Below are positions 54,449 through 64,000 of a stretch of 64,000 bases of DNA, piece by piece. Position 1 is the stretch's first letter. Each line of letters starts with the position of its first letter. Both the position numbers and the translations under genes were made by a program. The stretch is from Furcasterigmium furcatum. Taxonomy: Eukaryota; Ascomycota; Sordariomycetes; Glomerellales; Plectosphaerellaceae. Where the stretch lies: assembly GCA_001599815.1 (NCBI GenBank), contig BCIA01000002.1, positions 2,053,831-2,117,830 on the forward strand, given 5' to 3'. Below the pieces are notes generated by a model. The model was not told where the DNA came from and did not search any database. It saw nothing but the letters and a program-made list of their open reading frames with translations.

Positions 54449-55071
54449 CCTCGCGACAGCGCTTGAGGGCAGAGGGGGGGAGGGGGACGGTACTGTTTTT
54501 CTGGTTGTTGCCGTAGATCTCATGGCCATTTTCATTACCATCCGGATATCCACCGCCTTGCTTGTCCTGGATTTCGCACTATTCATTCCTCAGCATATAT
54601 CTAATGAAAACTCCATACCTGCTACCATGACAATCCGTGTCTCCCCCCAAATGTGAAGAGTTGGGCCTCGATCAGACCGCACAAGATCACACGAGGCTGA
54701 GCTCAGGGGGTTCTCACCGGACACCAGCGATCTGGGTGAAATAGGAGTCACGGTTGTCTAGAGTCTACTGCCAAAAGATACTCGCAGCGCAATTTCCTTC
54801 ACTTGCCTGCCATCCCCTCATTACCAACGGCGTCCCCCCAGAGACAACCGCGATGCCGCTTGACAAAGTAAGGTATCAGACGCATCTCCATGCGAATCCA
54901 AAAACAATGCACCCAAAGAATCATGCTGGTAGGGTATATAACGCCAGGCGGCGAGCGTCGCGCCGCCTCATGCTGTCTGATGCAAAATCCGCCCATCTCT
55001 TCGTCGTCTCGTCAGAATCATTCTTCGTCGTCATTAATCCAGCCGCAGTGTCGTGTTCGTGTGCCCGCTGC
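54449..55071. other. Convergent intergenic space
   Basis: A TATATAA at 54935-54941 has no matching downstream gene. Otherwise nothing recognised. Confidence 0.4.
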
Positions 55072-56025
55072 TCACCAGCTCTTCATCCTCCCCCATTTCC
55101 ACCTCTTGCCGTCCTGCGACTTCTCGCCCGCGCCCGCGCCGCTGCCCTCCTCGTCGAGCTCCAGGCGGTACCGCCGCACACTGCCCGTGTCGTCGTCGAA
55201 GGCCACGCGCTCCTTCTCCTTGGGGAGGAAGCAGCCCGGCACCAGGTGCCGGCGGGCCCAGCCCTTGAGGCCCCTGTGCGCCGCATCGATGGCGGCGTAC
55301 TCGAGCCGGCGGGTGCGGTCGCTGGTCCAGTAGTGCGTGGGCTGGGGCGGCATGTGCTCCTCGGAGGGGGACTCTGGCTCGAGCTCCAGGGCCGGGTGCT
55401 GGGCTGCTGCTGCGGACTTGGAGGGCGACGGCGACGATGATGAGGATGCGGATCCCGGGGCGACGGGGGTCTCGAGATCGGTAGGGTGCACGGGGAAGTG
55501 GAAGAAGCCGGAGTGGCTGCCTTGCTGCCGGTGAGAGGAGCCGAGGTGCGAGAGGCAGAACGGCTGTGCTCGCGAGGCGTAGAGGGCCTGCACTTGTCCG
55601 GCTGCCGGGCGGACGGGATAGGGGCTCGTCTTGGCTGCGCGGCGGATGGGCGGGCGGCCGCGGGATGAGGCCGGGCGAGACGGCGTACGGGCGCCGGGTT
55701 GAGCCTGGGCCTGGGCCGTGAGACGAGAGGATGCAGTCGAGGAGGCGTTGGAGATGCGCCTCTTGCTGCCGGGCGAGGACGAGGTTGAGTGTCTGGGCTG
55801 GATCGACTCATATCCGGAGTCCTGCCTCTTCATGGGACTGGCCGAGGGGGTTTCCTCTGGCCGCCGGTTCTCCTTGGGCTGGGTTGCGCTGGTCCGCTGG
55901 TCCTTGGCCTTTGGCGGCGATGCAGGGGCGAAGAGCTCGATGTCGTGGAATGAGTGATAGGTGACGTCGGTGGCCGACATGTTGGACCGTGACCTCGATG
56001 ATCCGAAGTTGGCGAGGCGAGACAT
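55072..56025 (-). CDS. Conserved fungal disordered protein with C-terminal motif (317 aa)
   Basis: Single-exon gene from ATG 56025. Residues 1-200 are Ser/Pro/Arg-rich and disordered, including MKRQDSGYESIQPRHST, a motif frequent in fungal cell-cycle or signalling proteins. The C-terminal 90 residues are compact: THYWTSDRTRRLEYAAIDAA, GLKGWARRHLVPGCFLPKEK, and FDDDTGSVRRYRLELDEE. I recall this C-terminal block from many filamentous ascomycetes, without a known role. The protein ends with basic GKRWKWGRMKSW. Its start faces a 3.5-kb intergenic region shared with the 59,554 gene. Confidence 0.75.
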   Translation of the reverse strand: MSRLANFGSSRSRSNMSATDVTYHSFHDIELFAPASPPKAKDQRTSATQPKENRRPEETPSASPMKRQDSGYESIQPRHSTSSSPGSKRRISNASSTASSRLTAQAQAQPGARTPSRPASSRGRPPIRRAAKTSPYPVRPAAGQVQALYASRAQPFCLSHLGSSHRQQGSHSGFFHFPVHPTDLETPVAPGSASSSSSPSPSKSAAAAQHPALELEPESPSEEHMPPQPTHYWTSDRTRRLEYAAIDAAHRGLKGWARRHLVPGCFLPKEKERVAFDDDTGSVRRYRLELDEEGSGAGAGEKSQDGKRWKWGRMKSW

Positions 56026-59000
56026 CTTGTCGGCTCGGACACCCAGGGAGAGTTATGTGTTTGGATGCTGAAGTGAAGGGGGCCTGTCCGAAGCCATGGA
56101 CACTGATGATCCTCACGGTTCCAAGGACTGCCTCTCAAAGGGCGAGACAAACGGCGGGAGGAAGGAAAGAAACAACAAAAGAAACAGCGGGAGGCCTGGT
56201 GAAGTCCGGCCTCCTAATTACTTGTACTACTGTGCACCCGAGGATGGGACGGGTGGTTGCCGGAGTACGAGCAGTGGTTGCCGGGGCATAAACAAGCCCG
56301 TGGATCCAAGAGATTGAGAAGCTGTCACCGCCAGTTGACGAAGCGTCAATAGTCCAAGCGCTGTGGGTTTCTTTAATCCCAAGCCGTCTCGAGCGTTGCG
56401 TCGATGGCAGGGGGAGCGTGGGACTCGCGGCGGCGGCGATTGGCGGGCGGGCGGCGGTGAGGGCGACGTTCTGGGCCGGTGGATGCAGATGCAAGGGCGG
56501 GAGTTGCAGCGGCGCAGGCGGTCCAGGTTCAGCTGGAATTGGCCGGCGGGAGTCGAGATGAAGAGCAAGGGTGTGTGTTGTGGGTTGGGGTTCTGGTGTC
56601 TCGGACTGAGGGTGGCGATGATGAAGGGGCGCGGGATGTGTGTCGGATGTATGTAAGTGGTGTCCTGTTCCTGTAGCCGTCGATAAAGCCGATTGTTGCT
56701 GAGTGAAACTGAGGTCTGTTTGAGGGGCCGTTTGATAGTCGGGGCTTTGAGTCGGCTGCAGCTAGAAGTAGTGCAGTGCTTCAGTCTTCCGAGACACTGG
56801 GCCAGGCCAGATCAGATCTTGTTGGGCGGCGGCGGACGGGTATGCAGATGTCATCCGAAGTCGAGTCTCACAGCAACAGCCTTGCGGCGAACGCCAGGTG
56901 GCGGTGACGGTATACTTATGAGGCCCGTTGAGCACCGTTGGCCGGGTTCCTGAGCCCAGGTGCCGGTGAAAATACCGTGGGGCGTGGGGCTGGGGCTGGT
57001 GAGGTGCCCGTTGACGGATTTGACGCCGTCCACTGTTATTGCGGGATTGGAAGGGCCCAGACGGGGATCGGTCGAGGGGTTGATGCGCGGCGGTGGATGC
57101 GTCCAGGCCAGTGAGGGCGAATCCTGCGCCCTTCCTTGGTGCGGGAGCACTAAGGAGCGGATCTTGAGATGTTAGATTTGAGTCTTGTTGGGGTTTGTGA
57201 AGAGGCGGTCAGGAGTTGTGTCTGAGGGGCGAGAGGGGTGACGATGATATGTAAATGTATTCAGCAGGGCTTCACGAGAGGGGCCGCCCTTCTTGTCCAA
57301 GCCTCGACTCAGGTTGGACTCAGGCGACGGCTGCTTGAAGCCTGTGCTGAGCTGCGCTGTGCCTGTGTCCACGACCGGCAATAGGCTGCGGCTTTGGGTG
57401 ACCCTTTGGGTGTGTCCGGTGCGAAGATCACCCAGGGCGATGATGTGATTTGGCGCGATGGCTGCACCAGCGAGGACTTGTGTGTCTGTTTGTCACCCGC
57501 AAGTGCAATGACCCCCGGCGAAGGTGTCCAGGTGACCGACGAGGGTTGGGCAGAGGCCGATGTCGCTTGGCTTCTGCTGCTCCCCGCTTCGAGCTATCGG
57601 CTTGGCTCCCGTGCTGCACCGATATTGATGCTTAAAAGCTGCGTGTTGGTGTGCGCTGTTGGCTGCAGGGGGCCAGGATGGGACGGATTGCCGAGGGTAT
57701 GCAGTTCAAGCGAGGGGGAGGAGATGATGCTTTACTTGGAACAGGCGAGAGTGAGGAGAGAGAGATGAGGCCATCGGGCTGGGTTCAAGTAGGACGGACG
57801 GCGGGCGGACGGAAGTATGTATCTGTGTATGTCTGTAGCATGTGCGTGTGTCTGTGTTGGCCTGGGCGATCACAAGGATCTAGACGCTCGCTCGCTCTCC
57901 TGGAATGAGTGGTGGCCGTGAATAGCATCACAAGCACATGTCCTGCCCTCAGGTCCGCCCGCCCAGTGAGGCTGTCTCATCCACTCAGCGCATCCCACGC
58001 CGCCCTCCAGCGCTCCTTCAGGCCTTCACATGCCAGACAGGGATCCACGCTGCACCTGCCGCCGCCTGTCTCAGCGCTGGGGCTCCTCGCGGCGTGGCCT
58101 GCCGTCCAATCACGGCCGGCCGCGTTAGCGACTGAGACCCGTGGGACCTTTCCTGCCCTGAGGTGAGTGACTGACCCCGGCTGACGGACGACCCCACCCG
58201 ACCTTATCCGCCATGCTAAGATCGCCTGCCACCCAATGGCCGCCGCCACGATGACCACTCCCAAACCAACAAACCACTTCTCTCCCTGCCTCCTCCACCC
58301 CCGCGAGACGCGCACTTTGCCCTTTTCCCCTCCTTGGCTACAAATTCTCGAACGTGAGCCAAGCATTCGCTGTCGGGAAAGCAGTGGGAGGGGCCATCTT
58401 CAGCGGGTCATACCGGACTCCCTCCAAATGTCTTTGGTGGTTCTTCAACACCGAGACAGCCTCTTGGACGACCAGCATCACCTGCTTCGCCCTCCAACTC
58501 CAACTCCCGCCGTCACACACACAGATCGTGGCCCTCCAATCCGGCAGCGATCTGCACGCGGGTTGGTCATGCTCCCACGATCCAGGAACGCCCGCCCCCA
58601 TGGCCCCTCCTCAGCCGGGTGCCGGCCGTCAGACATGTTGTCTCGCCAGAGCTCAGCCCGGCCTGGCGAGTGACGCGACGGCTGACCTCTGGGCTGTTTG
58701 CTCTGAGACGTCAACTCGGGCTTTGGCCGGCCAGGCAGTCACTCGTCACGGGAGGGCCAGGCTGGTTCTATCTCGCTGAAAGACTCGCAGACGACAGTTC
58801 TGATGGCGCCACCACAGCCTGTAGCTCTGCTCATGGCGTGCCTACTTGTATCTCCCTCGAAGAGCATGCCGTCCCCTCCAGCAGACGAATGACCAAGCCC
58901 TCCGTGACCAAGCCCTCCAAAAGAAACAATCCGACCTCTCAGGCTCACTTCCCCTCACCATTATCACCACCTCCACGGATAGCTGCAGAATATTATGCAC

Positions 59001-59553
59001 AGAGGCACTCCCCAGCCGCGCCCGCCACATCGAACAGACCTCTCACCATGAGGAAATCTGTTTGCCATACGCCACGTCCCCGACACAGCGCCTGGCACAC
59101 CTACCATCTAGCGCGGCGTTCCAATCGCGGCCACTGCTCGCCACTACGTCCATGCAAGTAGGTAGATATGGCGCCGCAAACAAAGGGAAGATGCCTTGGC
59201 ATCGCAGGTCACTCCCAGGATGTATTGAATGATCCGGAGGAAGGCTTCAGTCGTCAGATATCTTCCCCTCACCGCCAGCCTGAGGCTGTGTTGATTTCGC
59301 GAACGTGACGACGGCCGTGAGTTCTCTTCGTTTGAAGCCATCCGTTTGAAGTCGGTCGTTTGCTTGCCAGGTCTTCCACCCCGATCTGCCTCAGCTGCTG
59401 CATCTCTGTGCTCCCAAATATCTCGCAATTCTCTTCGCTTCAAGCTCTCTTGCCCAAAATCACGACTCGAGGCTCCGCGCCTCGAGTCTCCCCGCGTCCG
59501 TTGAACCTCCAACGATACATTACTCCCCGTAGTACCTCGCATCCCTGGCTGCG
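56026..59553. other. 3.5-kb divergent intergenic region
   Basis: No coding region or structured RNA is supported although many short open frames exist. Includes GT-rich sequence at about 57,820-57,860 and CT-rich leader-like DNA from about 58,240. Long divergent regions of this type often control regulated genes with long leaders. Confidence 0.5.
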
Positions 59554-61512
59554 ATGGACTCCCCGAGCCATCGATACATGGCCATAACCGAGATCGTGCA
59601 TCGCCGCGATCGAAACCCTCTTGGCTCGGGAGAGATAGCAAACAGCCCCGGCCGATATCAGGCTGAGATCCCTCTCAGACATTCGCAGAACGAGCGACAT
59701 TTTAGATTTAATCGAGCCATGCAGTCGAGGAGCACCTCATCCCCGTCATCAAGGGAGCCCATTTGGCAGCGCAACGGCGGCTTCAGCCCGTCGCCGTCAC
59801 CAAACGCCATGGCGCCCGTGGATGTCAGCGGTCATCCGTACATATTCCCTACCAGCTCCGGCAGAAGACCCCCGACCCGGGAGGAATATCGAAACCTCAC
59901 CACCGGTGCGTACGCCAGACCTCAGGATCCGCAGGGCTGTCCTCCCTGGCCGGGAAATGTGCGAGGCGGAGTGTTTCCCCGCCATGACACCATGGAAGCT
60001 GGCCAGAACTCTCCCTCGGCCTCCACCGCGCCGTCGAATCCACAGACTCGGGCCACCCCCCAGCGGTCATCGCCTCCTCATACTGGTGCCACACGGCGGG
60101 GGATCTACAGGCCTCCGGTTGTTGCTGCGGATGATGCTTCGGTCGAGGAACTAGACGGTGAGAATTAGCATTAGTTTCTCTGATGACCTAGCTGACGCGT
60201 GCAGAAATCCAAGCCTGCCACACGCCCTCACGGCAAGCCGAATCGCCCTCGAGCCCGGACCCAAGACCAAGAAAGAAGCCGTTCATGGTCCGCGAGCTGA
60301 ACCGGCTGTTCCGGGATGCGAGCGCTCTCGGTGGCATGCGCAGCATATCCCCATCGGCAGAGCCGGCGGAACAACCCGGCAGTCGACCGACGCCGAGGCG
60401 GCGAAGGCTACGTTCCGACATGGCAAAGAAAGCAGGCGGAGGTAAGTCCAGTCGGCCTCGGAGACGGGTGAGATGGGAACCTGACGAGAGAGGCAGATAC
60501 GTACCGGTCCCGAGACCGATCGCACCTCAAGCGAACCGCGGCGCAGGCGCTACTTCTCGGAGAAGATCGTCAGGAGGGGGCGCAGAGACGTGACAGCGAC
60601 GACCTTTTCGACGATGCAGTCAACCAGGCCCTTGCTGGGGACGACAGCCCGGGTATGCCGTCGTGGAACACGTCGGTGGAGGATGTGCTGGGTGCCGACA
60701 ATCGGGAGAGCTCGGCGCGAGAGTCTCAGGCGCGGACTATCATGCCTCCTCCGCCTCTGCCGGCGCGACAGCCTCCCGAGCAGGCAAGCCCGAATCGCCC
60801 GCCGCGGAGACCGGCCACGAAGCCGGGAAACCCCAGAGCACCTCAGACTCAGTCCCCCAACCGCAGGCCGCCTACGCCTGAGCTCGATACCATAATATGC
60901 GTTGAGCTTGAAGACGACGCGCATCAGCATCAGCCTGAGCCTGAGCGCGATATGGAAACTGAGGCCGAGGCCGTGACCCAGGAGCCTCCTCTTGCCCCCG
61001 TCCCCCCCGTTCAGGTGCCACAGTCCCGGCAGGGCAGCCAGCACCCCCGACACCCTTCAGTCATGAGAAGCATCGAGCCCCCGGACGACGACAGCGAGGA
61101 CGAGCTGAACGGGCCGGTGACCCCGCGTGGCTCGGTGGCGCCCAGCGTCGGCCAGTCGTCCGCGGCGCCGATGTTCTCCCGCACGCCGTCGCTGCCGTCG
61201 TGGTACACAGCCAGCCCGGCGCGTGAGGCGGCGCCCCCGAAGAAGAAGCGGTCGAGGAGGGTGGTGCCGAAGGGGAACTTCTTCACGGCGGCGGGGACGG
61301 CGTTGCTGTTGCGCGAGGTTGACGAAGTCGAGCCTTGGGCGGGTAAGCGTATGGCTGGCCGGGCGGAGAAGGAGTATCAGTTCTCTATGGCCGGGATGGA
61401 GAGGCTTGGTATGTTCAAGGAAACGTGGGCTCTTGCGATATCTACGTATGAGAGGAAGCTGGCTGAAAAGAGAAAGGGCGGGTGTAAGTGCGGGCACGCA
61501 GAGAGATCATAG
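59554..61512 (+). CDS. Hypothetical disordered nuclear-type protein (618 aa)
   Basis: Exons 59554-60157, 60205-60441 and 60497-61512 (introns 47 and 55 nt; GTGAGA and GTAAGT donors). The frame and composition change cleanly at the chosen junctions: the second exon gives RPRKKPFMVRELNRLFRDAS and the third opens TYRSRDRSHLKRTAAQALLL. Most of the protein is Pro/Ser/Arg-rich. The C-terminal 80 residues are ordered: PKKKRSRRVVPKGNFFTAAG, then an acidic helix and MERLGMFKETWALAISTYER followed by a Lys-rich end with CKCGH. The start could also be ATG 59719 (MQSRSTSS). No domain recognised; the basic motifs suggest nuclear location. Confidence 0.65.
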
Positions 61513-62287
61513 CATATTGGTGGTAGAAACTGAGTGTCGGTGGATGGTTTTCGGTGGTTTGAATGGTCATTGGATGTTGTTTACTTGATCAGCTGAAGAA
61601 CTAAGCATCTATTGGCCCTCTAGTTGTAATTCGAGACACCATCACATGCCGAAACCGTCGCCAACGCTCTTTTGACCCTTTGGCGCACCTCAGGTCACCT
61701 CACCCCAGATTCACCCCGAAGCGAGCAGTACCCTGCATGTCAGAGATCTGGACCGCCAGGATCCCTTGCATCACCAGCCAACGCCCACGGAATCTCGGCA
61801 AGCCTGGGCCCATTCGGGGGCGGGGAGCTGCCAGATCGGGCGTGGTTACAGCGGCGGAAGAGGCCCGGTAACCCGCACCGGCCTAGCGCCACCCGCCGCT
61901 AACGTGGGCGATAAGGAGAAACTGGGGACCGATAAGCCACTGGGCCGCGTGAAGACGCGCTGGAAGTCCGCCGAAGCTTCAATGGGCAAAGAGAAGAGGG
62001 ACTCAGCTGGCAGAGGAGAGGACTCCGACGGAAATGATCAAAACCTGACGTGCCACCACCTCCAGCTCCGTCGCAATTGAACTTTTCTTCTCCTCCTCCT
62101 CCCCCTCGGGATCTCCCTGCGACCACCTCGCCGCGCATTGACGACCAGACGAATCCTCCCCCAAACTTCATCTCTTCTCTCCCCGCTCATCTGCTGCTCA
62201 TCTCGTCGCATAAGTTGCTAATTGCGTGGCACACCGTCCATCTATTCTATTCTCCCCCCGCCGGAAAGCCCGTCCCCGCCGCTCAAA
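61513..62287. other. Intergenic; CT-rich leader of the next gene
   Basis: A strongly CT-rich stretch at about 62,080-62,200 precedes the 62,288 start. No gene supported. Confidence 0.45.
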
Positions 62288-62752
62288 ATGGCAGACATCA
62301 TTAATACCCTCCTGGACTTCTACGTCAACACGACCCCCTGGTACCGCTTGATGGCTCTCTGGTCGTGGATTCTCGGCGGCATTCTTCTCGCGGTCCAAAC
62401 CTCTCAGCTCGGCGAGGACAACCCCATCAAATGGACCAAGCTGACTTCTCAGACAAAGTGAGTACTCACCGTCGCGACCGGGGACTCTGATGAAGAAGAC
62501 GAGGCGACTGACATCTCCGCGCGCAGGCCCTACTGGTATCTCCTCTACGTCTCTGAGTTGCTCTTCCTCATGACCGGCGCGTACCCCCTCTTCATCAAGC
62601 AGATCGACGGCCTCCTCTGGGGCCGCGAGCAGCAGCTCCTCAACGGCCTGTGGCTCGGCATCGTGGGCCTCGAGGTCGTCATGATCGTCAGCGCCGCGTC
62701 CATCTTCGTCCTGCGATCGTTCCAGGCCGCGCCCAAGCAGAAGACGCAGTAG
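62288..62752 (+). CDS. Small conserved-type membrane protein (131 aa, 3 TM)
   Basis: Exons 62288-62457 and 62527-62752 with a 69-nt GTGAGT...GCGCAG intron. Three hydrophobic helices: about 19-39 (YRLMALWSWILGGILLAVQT), 58-79 (WYLLYVSELLFLMTGAYPLF) and 92-117 (NGLWLGIVGLEVVMIVSAAS then IFVL). The N-terminus is short and the C-terminus basic (APKQKTQ). No domain I can name. The ATG context AAAATGGCA is good and the leader is CT-rich, suggesting a housekeeping-type gene. Confidence 0.75.
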
Positions 62753-63542
62753 ACGGGGCGGCCCGAGGCTCGGATCCTGCGGCACATTCGACGGAAGGCG
62801 ATCTCGCGGCGCGATCGGGAAAATGTCCTAGGATGACGATGTAGTTGGAAATAAAATACCTGTTGATACCCTTCATCTGGCCCCCTGGTGTCCTCGGTGA
62901 CAGGATTTCGCGGCACTGGCCGATGAGAGCTGCCTCGGCTTCCGTCGGCTGGCCTGGGTGTGAGGACAGATGGGCTTCGGTTTACCTTCCACGGCCATTC
63001 CGACACGGGATTCATTTCATGGTTCTAGCGCCCGACTCATCGTGGATTCTTCGGATCGACAATCGCCTCGCCGTCAATCCCAAGCCCCAAACTCACCTGC
63101 CACGCCGGGACCAAGGCGTGCCGCGGGAGACGGGACAGGGTGGCGGCGGGGCTTCCAAGCCTTGGAGTCGCCTTGGGAGCACGGCCAAGATGCCAAAATC
63201 CGGGGTAAAGCAACGAACTGGCGCTTGCTCATCGACGGCTCTGTGTCTGTCTGGGCGCGATCGACATTGATCACTCACTTCTCTCACTGTCCGCATCGAC
63301 CAACAGCAACTCTGTCATTTCCCCTTTGTTGGGAGGCACAGACCTTGAATTGCGCCCCCGAAAGAAAACACCTGGAGACGCGGTCCGCCACCCGGCGGCA
63401 CAGATCAGACAGGCTGTGATAAAAGGCCTGCGCCCTTCCGCATTTCCGAGTGGATGATCTGGCCCGAGGTCTTCGCCATCCCCGAGAACCTCCATCGAGT
63501 CCCGAGTCCGTCCCCAATTCCGAGACCAAAATACTCGCCATC
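62753..63542. other. Intergenic; TATA-like element of the last gene
   Basis: GATAAAAGG at 63418-63426 lies about 120 bp upstream of the ATG at 63543. No other feature. Confidence 0.45.
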
Positions 63543-63773
63543 ATGAAGCCCACCGCCCTCCTCTCGCTCATCGCCTTCGGCGCTCATGTGGCCCTCGCAG
63601 CCATCACGGAGACCTCGACCGACCAAGGTACCCTCTGTTGCTCGGACGGGTGCGACGACTCTGGCAAGGAGAAGTGCTGGCTCTGCGGATCTCAGCGGTG
63701 CGGTGGCTGCCGGTCCTGTCTCCCGACACAGCAGCTCGACGAGGGCCAAGAGCCGATGGGCTTTGATCTGTGA
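63543..63773 (+). CDS. Small secreted cysteine-rich protein (76 aa, 8 Cys)
   Basis: Single exon from ATG 63543 to TGA. A signal peptide spans about residues 1-19 (MKPTALLSLIAFGAHVALA). The mature part has eight cysteines packed into about 29 residues, starting with a CC pair (LCCSDGC) and ending CWLCGSQRCGGCRSCL, then a short acidic tail. The spacing does not fit hydrophobins (no second CC). It resembles metal-binding or knotted mini-proteins only in density. Candidate effector; family unknown. Confidence 0.65.
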   Translation: MKPTALLSLIAFGAHVALAAITETSTDQGTLCCSDGCDDSGKEKCWLCGSQRCGGCRSCLPTQQLDEGQEPMGFDL

Positions 63774-64000
63774 TGAGGCGGAGTGGTGGTGGACGTGGTG
63801 GTGGACGTGTAGGATGGAAAGCGATATCTTAGGTTGAGCATCATGGCAGCGACAAGACTGAGGGCACAACATCAGCGGAGCAACAGCGGAATAAACCCAT
63901 TCCCTGGTTCCGCGCATCAAACACTGTTACATTGGGGATGGAATGGATGCTCAGGGTTCACGGTCGTACTTCCAAGCTGTCGGGATGGCCGTCCAGACAC

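Noticed and set aside
54935..54941. TATATAA as a promoter
   Set aside because: It lies between two convergent genes with no downstream start to serve.
1..64000. CRISPR array, integrated virus or intact transposon
   Set aside because: No direct-repeat/spacer array, reverse transcriptase, transposase or terminal inverted repeats were found; the GCR1_C gene is the only possible mobile-element relative.

Overview
The window is nuclear DNA of a filamentous ascomycete (Pezizomycotina, most likely a sordariomycete). Genes carry 1-6 short introns of about 45-85 nt with GTRNGT donors and CTRAC-like branch sites, third positions are GC-rich, and the families are typical: Zn2Cys6 regulators, an MCT-type MFS carrier, an FTA2-like protein, HeLo and kinase-ankyrin proteins, and small secreted cysteine-rich proteins. 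The species cannot be named from the sequence alone.

Layout. 1-349 is the tail of a HAD phosphatase. 435-6705 holds a divergent pair: a HeLo-pseudokinase gene (minus) and an intact-motif kinase with ankyrin repeats (plus), sharing a 346-bp promoter. 6842-13739 is a secreted S10 carboxypeptidase gene between two Zn2Cys6 regulators. 14.2-19.8 kb is gene-poor and carries small secreted cysteine-rich genes and orphan ORFs. 20.5-32.9 kb has a damaged GCR1-domain gene, a two-TM coiled-coil gene flanked by unusual repeats on both sides, an unknown disordered protein, a NOL8/Nop8-like RRM protein and a conserved cysteine-rich protein. 33.2-44.3 kb has a metal-ribbon-like protein, an MFS carrier, a tRNA-Ala(CGC), a secreted protein, a divergent pair of mitochondrial genes (cytochrome c heme lyase and an ABC1 kinase) and a damaged F-box gene. 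45.2-63.8 kb has an ACC-synthase-like PLP enzyme, several conserved unknowns, an FTA2-like kinase-fold protein, a small membrane protein and two more secreted cysteine-rich genes.

Most interesting points. (1) The divergent HeLo-pseudokinase / ankyrin-kinase pair has the domain logic of vertebrate RIPK-MLKL necroptosis. (2) The leader of the 23,858 gene contains four diverged tandem copies of an exon-plus-intron cassette, and its 3' side a decayed 16-17 bp array. (3) Four evenly spaced 17-bp boxes lie upstream of the carboxypeptidase gene.

Caution. Several genes contain a single in-frame stop or a one-base frameshift. One of them, cytochrome c heme lyase, is expected to be needed for respiration, and two of the shifts sit in homopolymer runs. 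There is also an undetermined base at 43,466. I therefore suspect consensus errors for a good part of these lesions and do not present them as confirmed pseudogenes.
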